Shown in pieces: positions 7,596 through 15,300 of a stretch of DNA of 39,020 bases. How positions within the stretch are numbered: position 1 is the stretch's first letter; every line of letters starts with the position of its first letter. Origin of the DNA: an uncultured eubacterium 1-6 (GTDB lineage Bacteria; Bacillota; Clostridia; Lachnospirales; Lachnospiraceae); the NCBI GenBank assembly GCA_903789595.1, contig CAIFEZ010000030.1, forward strand, positions 1 through 39,020. Reading direction: 5' to 3'. The notes beneath the pieces are model-generated. The model was given only the letters and a program-made list of their open reading frames with translations. It made no database searches and was not told where the DNA came from. The position numbers were made by a program, and so were the translations under genes.

Positions 7596-9080
7596 ATGGA
7601 AATCGTTAAGAATTACATCGGCGGTGTCTGGAAGGAATCCGTTTCCGGAAAGACAGAGGAAGTAATCGGACCTGCGGACGGCAGCGTGATCGGCGTGGTG
7701 ACGGACAGTGTTCCGCAGGATGCGGAGGAAGCTATTGCCGCGGCAAAAAAATCATTTTATACGGACCGCACGTGGAGAGACATGCCCGGTGTGGCGAGAG
7801 CGGGAATCCTGTACCGGATTGCGGAGCTGATCGATGAGAATGCCCACGATCTGGCGGTGACGGACACTCTGGACAACGGCAAACCGCTTCGGGAGGCGGA
7901 GGGCGATGTATCAGATGCAGCGGAATGCTTCCGCTACTATGCCGGTCTGATCGACAAGCCGGAAGGCGGCGTATATGCCACCAACAACGGATTCGGCGAA
8001 ATGCTCAACATGACCGTAAAGGAACCGGTCGGCGTCTGCGCGCAGATCACGCCGTGGAACTACCCGCTCTTGATGTCCTGCTGGAAGCTTGCACCGTGCC
8101 TTGCCGCCGGCAACTCCCTGGTATTCAAGCCGAGCTCAAAGGCGCCGCTGTCCACCGCAAAGCTGTTCCATCTCTTTGAAGAGGCGGGTCTTCCCGCCGG
8201 ATGCGCAAATCTCGTGCTCGGCAGCGGATCAAACGTCGGAAACGTGTTCGCAGAGAGTGAGGACGTCGACATGATCACCTTCACCGGGAGCACAAAGGTG
8301 GGACAGGGAATCGCAAGAGCCGCTGCCGGCAACCTGAAGAAGGTCGGCCTGGAGCTCGGCGGAAAATCACCGGTTGTCATCTTTGACGACTGCGACCTGG
8401 AAGCCGCGGTGGAATGGGTCATGATCGGAATCTTCTTCAACGCCGGCCAGGTGTGCTCGGCGACCTCAAGGCTGATCATCCAGGAAGGCATCCATGACGC
8501 CTTCATCAAACGGCTTGCGGAAAAAGCATCAAACATCACCATCGGACCCGGAATGGAGAATCCGGACCTCGGACCCGTGGTATCAGAAGATCAGATGAAC
8601 AAGATTCTCTCCTATATCCAGGCAGGCATCGACGAGGGCGCAGACCTCGTCTGCGGAGGAAAACGCTACACGGCAAACGGATGCGACAAGGGCTACTACA
8701 TCGAGCCGACAGTTTTCGATCACTGTACGCCGGACATGCGCATCGTAAAGGAAGAAATCTTCGGACCGGTTCTGAGTGTCCTGACCTTCCGGACGGAAGA
8801 AGAAGCCATAGCCCTCGCCAACGATACGGAATACGGTCTTGCCGGAGCGGTAATCACCCGCGACGGCGCGAAAGCACTCCGCGTCACGAAAGAGCTCCGC
8901 GCTGGAATCACCTGGATCAACTGCGACCAGCCGACCTTCTGCCAGGCGCCCTGGGGCGGCTACAAGAAGAGCGGCGTAGGGCGGGAACTGAGCATCCACG
9001 GACTGGATGAATATCAGGAGACCAAGCAGATCAACATCAACCTGCACCCGGAGAACCCGGTCGGATGGTACGTGCACTGA
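7596..9080 (+). CDS. Aminoaldehyde (4-aminobutanal/betaine-aldehyde type) dehydrogenase
   Basis: A 494-residue NAD(P)+-dependent aldehyde dehydrogenase of the usual family length. The catalytic Cys287 lies in FFNAGQVCSATSR and the general-base Glu253 in LELGGKSP. Cofactor-site text PWNYPLL and FTGSTKVGQ precede them. The C-terminal CQAPWGGYKKSGVGREL signature is that of the betaine-aldehyde / aminoaldehyde group, which accepts positively charged aldehydes. Next to patA, the expected step is 4-aminobutanal to 4-aminobutyrate. AGGAGG lies at about 7585 ahead of the ATG. The 180-base gap from patA has no clear terminator, so the two may share a transcript. No GABA transaminase is in the window, so the fate of the GABA is open. 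Confidence 0.85.
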   Translation: MEIVKNYIGGVWKESVSGKTEEVIGPADGSVIGVVTDSVPQDAEEAIAAAKKSFYTDRTWRDMPGVARAGILYRIAELIDENAHDLAVTDTLDNGKPLREAEGDVSDAAECFRYYAGLIDKPEGGVYATNNGFGEMLNMTVKEPVGVCAQITPWNYPLLMSCWKLAPCLAAGNSLVFKPSSKAPLSTAKLFHLFEEAGLPAGCANLVLGSGSNVGNVFAESEDVDMITFTGSTKVGQGIARAAAGNLKKVGLELGGKSPVVIFDDCDLEAAVEWVMIGIFFNAGQVCSATSRLIIQEGIHDAFIKRLAEKASNITIGPGMENPDLGPVVSEDQMNKILSYIQAGIDEGADLVCGGKRYTANGCDKGYYIEPTVFDHCTPDMRIVKEEIFGPVLSVLTFRTEEEAIALANDTEYGLAGAVITRDGAKALRVTKELRAGITWINCDQPTFCQAPWGGYKKSGVGRELSIHGLDEYQETKQININLHPENPVGWYVH

Positions 9081-9186
9081 GGGCAATAACTTTACGGAGC
9101 TCAGTTTGACAGCGCAGTTTAACAAGCTGACACAAGTACAAGTGCCGAACATCATACATAGTCTGGTGACGACGCGCCACTGACAA

Positions 9187-9246
9187 GGCAGGGATTTCAC
9201 AGGACCTTTGTCAGAGCATTACTGGCTGTTAAAAGTTTTATCCGCA
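9187..9246 (-). repeat. Interspersed repeat family 2, inverted copy
   Basis: GGCAGGGATTTCACAG to ACTGGCTGTTAAAAG is the reverse complement of the core at 9328-9382. The two copies form a large inverted repeat, about 9187-9384, downstream of the aldehyde dehydrogenase gene. The mRNA could fold there, but no T tract follows. Confidence 0.6.
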
Positions 9247-9302
9247 GGTCTTCAAAGAGTAAAAAGCGAGGACTGTTTGACGAAGGCGCTTGCGCCTGAG
9301 GA

Positions 9303-9384
9303 GTTCCGCAGCTTCACAGAACAAGGATAAAGCTTTGTTACAGCCAGTTTGCGAATGACGGCAGGACTGTGAAATCCCTGCCTT
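9303..9384 (+). repeat. Interspersed repeat family 2, copy 2
   Basis: GTTCCGCAGCTT, then AAGGATAAAGCTTTGTTAC, CAGCCAGTTTGCG and CTGTGAAATCCCTGCC. It matches 2161-2253 in the same order and spacing, with small differences. Confidence 0.65.
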
Positions 9385-9395
9385 GGTGAATATTG

Positions 9396-9573
9396 TGTAT
9401 AAGTCCACGCAGTGTTTCGCTGCCTGGCAGCTCCCGCACTGCTAACAGGAATTCGCACTTTCGTGCCGCGTGCGCGTCACTTCGTGCTCATTCCTGTTGT
9501 CGTCGCTAATGCTCCTGGCCCACCGGTGAGCGTGCTCCCCGTGTGCCAGGAGCATTGCGACTGAACTTATACA
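9396..9573. repeat. Foldback MITE-like element C (inverted relative to A)
   Basis: TGTATAAGTCC (9396-9406) and GAACTTATACA (9563-9573) are the imperfect termini. The inner inverted repeats are AACAGGAAT..GCAC with GTGC..ATTCCTGTT, and GTCGCTAATGCTCCTGG with CCAGGAGCATTGCGAC. The inner stem has changed on both sides relative to element A (GGTAT/ATACC against GGAAT/ATTCC), so pairing is kept while sequence drifts. Confidence 0.7.
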
Positions 9574-9599
9574 TAAAAATAAGTATTCCCATTTTCAAA

Positions 9600-9616
9600 C
9601 TGTTCTTATAGAATAG
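9600..9616 (+). promoter_or_regulatory. Conserved glnN leader element (hairpin P1 and/or -10 TAGAAT)
   Basis: CTGTTC (9600-9605) pairs with GAATAG (9611-9616) around a TTATA loop, and the same element occurs ahead of asnB with a G-T to A-T change inside the stem. The overlapping TAGAAT (9609-9614) could instead be a -10 box with TTCCCA 17 bases upstream. The sequence alone does not separate the two readings. Confidence 0.5.
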
Positions 9617-9626
9617 GGAACTGATG

Positions 9627-9674
9627 ACAGGCAAAGATGCTTAATCATAAGAGCGTCTATGCCTGTCTTTTTTT
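9627..9674 (+). terminator. Attenuator-like terminator ahead of glnN
   Basis: The 15-base arm ACAGGCAAAGATGCT (9627-9641) pairs with 9652-9666 at 14 of 15 positions around a 10-base loop, and seven T residues follow (9668-9674). The 5' arm and the preceding AACTGATG are identical in the asnB leader; the 3' arm is not, although pairing is kept. Confidence 0.75.
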
Positions 9675-9676
9675 CG

Positions 9677-9763
9677 TGTATAAGCTCTTCGAAAACGCAG
9701 ACAGGCTCTTGCGCGCGCAGCTGATACAGTTTGCGGCTCGATGTACCGCATGGCCGTTTACTG
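9677..9763. repeat. MITE-like element D (short B-type copy)
   Basis: TGTATAAGCTCTTCGAAAACG (9677 on) to GCTGATACAGT (9720-9730), plus the ATGGCCGTTTACTG flank, repeats element B and its downstream flank. It begins three bases after the T tract of the glnN attenuator and separates that attenuator from the glnN ribosome binding site. Confidence 0.65.
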
Positions 9764-9799
9764 CTGCGAAGTACATTCCCGGAATAGGAGGAAGAAAAA

Positions 9800-11920
9800 G
9801 TGGAAGAAAAAAGACTTGATTTTGTGGAATCCGTTCCTGAAATCTTCGGCAGCCTGGTATTCAATGACCAGGTAATGAAGGAACGCCTGCCGAAGGACGT
9901 GTATAAAGCGGTTCATAAGACAATCAAAAACGGCAGCCACCTGGAGCTCGATGTGGCGAATACGGTCGCGGCGGTTATGAAGGAGTGGGCCATCGAGCAC
10001 GGCGCCACGCATTTCACACACTGGTTCCAGCCGATGACAGGCCTTACCGCCGAGAAGCACGACAGCTTCATCTCCCCGACCGGCGACGGCAAGGTCATCA
10101 TGGAGTTTTCCGGAAAAGAGCTGGTAAAGGGCGAGCCGGATGCCTCCAGCTTCCCGTCAGGCGGACTGAGAGCGACCTTCGAGGCGCGCGGCTATACCGC
10201 CTGGGATCCGTCTTCACCTGCCTTCATCAAGGACGGCTCCCTCTATATTCCGACGGCGTTCTGCTCCTTCGGCGGAGAGGCGCTCGACAAGAAGACACCG
10301 CTTCTGCGCTCCATGGAAGCTCTGTCAAAACAGGCGGTCAAGGTTCTTCACCTTCTCGGCAATGAGGCGGTTACCCATGTGGACACCACCGTCGGTTCCG
10401 AGCAGGAGTACTTCCTGATTGACAAGGATATGTACCTTCACAGAAAAGATCTCCTGATGTGCGGACGCACTCTGATCGGAGCTCCGGCGCCGAAGGGACA
10501 GGAGATGGAGGATCACTATTTCGGCGTCCTGAAACCGAAGGTATCCGAATACATGCATGATCTGGAGCAGGAACTCTGGAAGCTCGGCGTTCCGGCAAAG
10601 ACCAAGCACAACGAGGTTGCGCCCTCACAGCACGAGCTGGCGCCTGTTTTTGAGACGGCCAACGTCGCGGTAGACCACAACCAGCTTACAATGGAAGTCA
10701 TGAAGAAGGTGGCCGACAAGCACCATTACGCGTGCCTGCTCCACGAGAAGCCGTTCGAGGGCATCAACGGATCCGGAAAGCACAACAACTGGTCCATTGT
10801 CACCGATACGGGAGAGAACCTTCTCGATCCCGGCAGAACACCGGCGGAGAATACACAGTTCCTTGTCTTCCTGATGGCCGTTATCGAGGCGGTTGATGAT
10901 TATCAGGATCTGATGCGTGTCTCCGTGGCAACTGCAGGAAACGATCACAGACTGGGAGCGAACGAGGCACCGCCGGCAGTGATCTCCATCTTTGTCGGAG
11001 ACGAGCTCGCAGCCGTTCTGAAATCCATCGATGACGGAACCGCCTTTGTCGGAACCGGCAAGACGAAGATGGGCATGGGCGTTCATGTACTGCCGCACAT
11101 CACGAAGGATACGACAGACAGAAACCGTACCTCACCGTTCGCGTTCACCGGAAACAAATTCGAGTTCCGTATGCCGGGTTCCTCTCTGTCCGTGGCGGAC
11201 CCCAACATCATCCTGAACACCGCCGTTGCGGAGTCCCTTTCCCGCATCTATGACGCACTGAAGGACGTAAAGGGAGAGGACCTTGACGCAGAGGTTCACA
11301 AGCTTCTGAAGAAGATTCTGGACGAGCACAAGAGAATCCTGTTCAACGGCAACGGGTATACCGACGAGTGGATCGCTGAGGCGGAGAAGAGAGGCCTTGA
11401 GAACCTGAAATCCCTTCCGGACGCGATGCCGAAGCTGCTCTCCGAGAAGAACGTGGAACTCTTCACAAAGCACAAGATCTTCACCAGGGAGGAGATCGAG
11501 TCCAGATATGAAATCTTCCTGGAGAATTACTCAAAGACCGTGCACATCGAGGCGCTTACCATGGAAGAGATGGTACGGAAGGACTTCACGAGCGGACTCC
11601 TGGGCTATATGAAGGATCTGACGGAGGAGAGCACCCAGAAGAAGGCGCTGCTCGGAGATGAGGGCGGCGTTTACGAGACCGGAATTCTGAAGAAGCTGGA
11701 TACCCTCTCCGGAGAAATCGGAACCGCTCTCGGAAAGCTTACCGAGGACACCGCGAAGGCGGAGAAGCGCGAAGGCCTTGAGGGAGCACGCTACTATCAC
11801 GACGTGATCCTCTCGGATATGGAGAATCTCCGCAGCTATGTAGATGCGGCGGAAATCTACGTTCCGGAGAAATACCTGCCGTATCCGACCTACGGAGAGC
11901 TCCTTTTCTCACTTCGATAA
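9800..11920 (+). CDS. glnN: Glutamine synthetase type III
   Basis: A 706-residue ATP-dependent glutamate-ammonia ligase of the long GSIII class (usual length about 700, against about 450 for GlnA type I). Class markers are the N-terminal VFNDQVMKERLP, the KHNEVAPSQHELAP block near residue 270 that binds glutamate and metal, and the ATP-site GINGSGKHNNWS near 320. The start is GTG at 9800, preceded by AGGAGG at about 9787; no usable ATG is nearby. It works with the gltBD genes that follow as the GS-GOGAT cycle. Expression is probably controlled by the leader at 9600-9674, which it shares with asnB. A weak foldback at 12083-12116 (AGGAACTG with CAGTTCCT) may mark the end of its transcript. Confidence 0.95.
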   Translation: MEEKRLDFVESVPEIFGSLVFNDQVMKERLPKDVYKAVHKTIKNGSHLELDVANTVAAVMKEWAIEHGATHFTHWFQPMTGLTAEKHDSFISPTGDGKVIMEFSGKELVKGEPDASSFPSGGLRATFEARGYTAWDPSSPAFIKDGSLYIPTAFCSFGGEALDKKTPLLRSMEALSKQAVKVLHLLGNEAVTHVDTTVGSEQEYFLIDKDMYLHRKDLLMCGRTLIGAPAPKGQEMEDHYFGVLKPKVSEYMHDLEQELWKLGVPAKTKHNEVAPSQHELAPVFETANVAVDHNQLTMEVMKKVADKHHYACLLHEKPFEGINGSGKHNNWSIVTDTGENLLDPGRTPAENTQFLVFLMAVIEAVDDYQDLMRVSVATAGNDHRLGANEAPPAVISIFVGDELAAVLKSIDDGTAFVGTGKTKMGMGVHVLPHITKDTTDRNRTSPFAFTGNKFEFRMPGSSLSVADPNIILNTAVAESLSRIYDALKDVKGEDLDAEVHKLLKKILDEHKRILFNGNGYTDEWIAEAEKRGLENLKSLPDAMPKLLSEKNVELFTKHKIFTREEIESRYEIFLENYSKTVHIEALTMEEMVRKDFTSGLLGYMKDLTEESTQKKALLGDEGGVYETGILKKLDTLSGEIGTALGKLTEDTAKAEKREGLEGARYYHDVILSDMENLRSYVDAAEIYVPEKYLPYPTYGELLFSLR

Positions 11921-12145
11921 TAAAGAACAGCTGTCCTTACCGAAAAAGGATCAGCCGGGATTTTGCGGGATTGCAGATGTGCGTCCGAAGTCCTGAAGCA
12001 CAGAGACAGAAAATCTGGAGGCTTCAAAGGATAAAAGCAGAAGGATCCGGACATCAGCAGAATGGAATGCATCGTGAATATCAGGAACTGTCGCGGGTAA
12101 AAGCGCGGCAGTTCCTAAAACTGTATTTATAATCAGATCGGAGAT

Positions 12146-12310
12146 ATGATTGACATTAAGCAGATTTCACGGCAGACAATACATGAATTAAGGTATAAGA
12201 TGTGCGGAAAAACGGATGAATACTTACAAAAGAGCGGATATTTCGAACCGGAAGAGAAGAAAACGGAAAAAAACTGCTTGCATATCCCGGATAATCACTA
12301 TATGTTCTAA
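12146..12310 (+). CDS. Possible 54-residue protein between glnN and gltB
   Basis: An open frame from ATG 12146 to TAA 12310 with CGGAG four bases upstream. It begins MIDIKQISRQTIHELRYKMC and ends HIPDNHYMF. It is charged, contains two Cys and has no membrane segment. The stretch is clearly AT-richer than its neighbours and no family is recognised. It lies in the 475-base gap between the glutamine synthetase and glutamate synthase genes, where small regulators of GS are found in some bacteria and archaea. That role is speculation. It may simply be non-coding. Confidence 0.4.
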   Translation: MIDIKQISRQTIHELRYKMCGKTDEYLQKSGYFEPEEKKTEKNCLHIPDNHYMF

Positions 12311-12349
12311 TCAGCACTTCATAAATTTAATTTCAGAAGCTCATAAATC

Positions 12350-12370
12350 CTGCGGGAGAGACTCCCGCAG
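12350..12370 (+). promoter_or_regulatory. Hairpin just ahead of the gltB ribosome binding site
   Basis: CTGCGGGAG (12350-12358) pairs perfectly with CTCCCGCAG (12362-12370) around an AGA triloop, 11 bases before the GAGG of gltB. No T tract follows, so it is not an ordinary terminator; it could act as an mRNA 5' stabiliser or a protein site. Confidence 0.45.
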
Positions 12371-12395
12371 ACTGCACAGATGAGGAAAAATAAGT

Positions 12396-15300
12396 ATGGA
12401 TGAGTATACACAGCATATCAGAAAGTATCGACAGCTTCAGAAGGATCATGATGCCTGCGGTATCGGTGCGGTTGTAAATATTGACGGACACCAGGACAAC
12501 CGGGTTCTGGACGACGCGCTTGCCATCGTCGAGAAGCTGGAGCACCGCGCCGGAAAGGACGCGACCGGCACCGTCGGAGACGGCGTCGGCATCCTGACGC
12601 AGATTAGCCACGATTTCTTCCGCAAGGCCGCGGCGGCGGAGGGCATCGCGCTGAAAGACGCCGGCGACTACGGCGTCGGCATGTTCTTTTTTCCGCAGGA
12701 TACCATGAAGCGCACCTTCGCGATGCGGATGATGAGAGTTATCGTGGAGAAGGAAGGCCTGAAGCTGCTCGGCTGGAGAACGGTTCCGACGAATCCGGGA
12801 ATCCTCGGAAAGGCAGCGCTCGACTGCATGCCGCATATCATGCAGTGCTTCATCGAGAGGCCGGAGGAGCTGTCCAGAGGAATCGAATTTGACCGGAAGC
12901 TGTACGTTGTGAGACGTGAGTTCGAACAGAGCTCCGATGATACCTATATCTGCTCCCTGTCATCGAGAACCATCGTATACAAGGGAATGTTCCTGGTCAA
13001 ACAGCTGAGAAGGTTCTACGGCGATCTTCAGGACAAGGACTACCGGACAGCGATTGCGATCGTGCACTCCCGTTTCTCCACGAACACGACGCCGTCCTGG
13101 AACCGCGCGCATCCGTACCGCATGATCGCGCACAACGGAGAGATCAATACGATCCGCGGCAACATGGACCGTATGCTCGCCCGTGAGGAGACCATGACCA
13201 GCCCGATCATGGAGAAGGACATCGATAAGATTTATCCGGTCATCAGCGCGTCAGGCTCCGACTCCGCGATGCTGGACAACACCCTGGAATTCCTATACAT
13301 GAACGGCATGGACCTTCCGCTCGCCATGATGGTGACCATTCCGGAGCCCTGGAATCACAACCGGTTCATGGATGAGGACAAGAAGGATTTTTACCATTAC
13401 TATGCGACCATGATGGAGCCGTGGGACGGCCCGGCCGCGATCCTGTTCTCCGACGGAGACGTGCTCGGCGCCACCCTCGACCGGAACGGACTGCGTCCGT
13501 CCCGTTACTATATCACCGACGACAACCGCCTGATCCTCTCCTCTGAGGTCGGCGTTCTCGATATTCCGCCGGAGCATGTGGTGAAGAAATCCCGTCTGAC
13601 GCCCGGCAGAATCCTTCTGGTGGACACGAAGAAGAAGAAAATCATCTCCGACGACGACTGCAAGAAGTATTATGCCCACCGCCAGCCGTACGGCGAGTGG
13701 CTGGACCGCAATCTGCTGCGCCTGAAGGACGTTCCGATCCCGAACAAGAAGATCCCGGTACACGATCAGGAGATGAGAGACCGCCTCTACAAGGTCTTCG
13801 GATATACCTATGAGGATGTCAAGGATTCGATCCTTCCGATGGCAGAAAACGGCGTCGAGCCGACGGCTTCGATGGGACACGACGTTCCGCTCGCGGTTCT
13901 GTCCAGACAGCATCAGCTTCTGTTCAATTACTTCAAGCAGCAGTTCGCGCAGGTAACCAACCCGCCGATTGACTCGCTGCGCGAGGAAATCGTCACCGAC
14001 ACCACCGTCTATATCGGATCGGACGGAGACCTTCTGAACGAGAAGAGCGGAAACTGCACGATGCTGGAGGTCAGTCATCCGATCCTGACCGGAGTCGATC
14101 TGATGAAGATCAAGTCGCTGGACCGTCCGGGCTTCCACGCACAGGTGGTTTCGCTTCTGTACTACAAGAACACCTCTCTCGCGAGAGCGCTGGAGCAGCT
14201 GAACATCACCGTCGACCGCGCGTATGCGAACGGGAAGAACATCATCATTCTCAGCGACCGCGGCGTCGATGAGAACCACGTTCCGATTCCGTCTCTGCTG
14301 GCGGTATCCTCTGTGGAGCAGCATCTGGTCCGCACAAAGAAGAGAACGGCGGTATCTCTGATTCTGGAGAGCGCGGAGCCGAGAGACGTTCATCAGATCG
14401 CGGCGCTTCTGGGATTCGGCGCGCGCGCCATCAATCCGTACCTGGCGCACGAGTGCATCGCGGAGCTGATCGACATCGGCATGCTGGACAAGGATTATCA
14501 TACGGCGATCGCCGACTACAACAAGGCCCTTCTCGGCGGAGTCGTAAAGACGGCGGCGAAGATGGGTATTTCCACGATTCAGTCCTACCAGTCCGCGCGT
14601 ATTTTCGAGGCGATCGGTCTGGATAAGGAGACCATCGACAAATACTTTACCGGAACCGTGAGCCGGGTGGGCGGCATCGGCATCAGGGAGATCGAGGAGG
14701 GAATTACCTTCCGTCATAATCATGCCTTTGACCCGCTGGGACTGTCCGTGGACACCTCCCTGGATTCCGTCGGCTTCCATTACCTCAGAAGCGGAAAGGA
14801 CAAGGAGGACCACCTCTACAATCCGGAGACCATCGTCACCCTGCAGCAGGCGGTCAGGGCTGGCGACTACGACAAGTTCCGGGAGTACACCGATATGGTG
14901 GACGATTCCGGAAGACCCCATACGCTGAGAGGCCTGCTGGAATTTGCTCCGAAGCAGGATCCGGTTCCGCTGGAAGAGGTAGAGCCGGTGGAAAGCATCG
15001 TGAAGCGGTTCAAGACCGGCGCCATGTCCTTCGGCTCGATCTCGAAGGAAGCACATGAGACCATGGCCATTGCGATGAACCGGCTCGGCGGAAAATCAAA
15101 CACCGGCGAGGGAGGCGAGGATCCGGCGAGATACGGAACCGAAAAGAACTCGGCGATCAAGCAGGTGGCCTCCGGCCGTTTCGGCGTCACGAACGCCTAT
15201 CTGAACAGCGCTTCTGAAATTCAGATCAAGATGGCGCAGGGCGCAAAACCCGGCGAGGGCGGTCATCTTCCGGGCAAGAAGGTCTACCCGTGGGTAGCCG

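Noticed and set aside
9621-9635. CTGATGA in the glnN and asnB leaders as a hammerhead ribozyme core
   Set aside because: The following stem does not lead to the required GAAA and third stem; the 3' arm runs straight into a T tract.
9600-9641. ANTAR-type double hexaloop target in the glnN leader
   Set aside because: The first loop has five bases and the second possible hairpin (CTG-ATGA-CAG) has four; the conserved hexaloop bases are not present.
13293-15056. Long minus-strand open frames opposite gltB (also opposite gltD and asnB)
   Set aside because: They are shadows of GC-rich coding sequence, with Arg/His/Val-rich text, no ribosome binding sites and no family resemblance.
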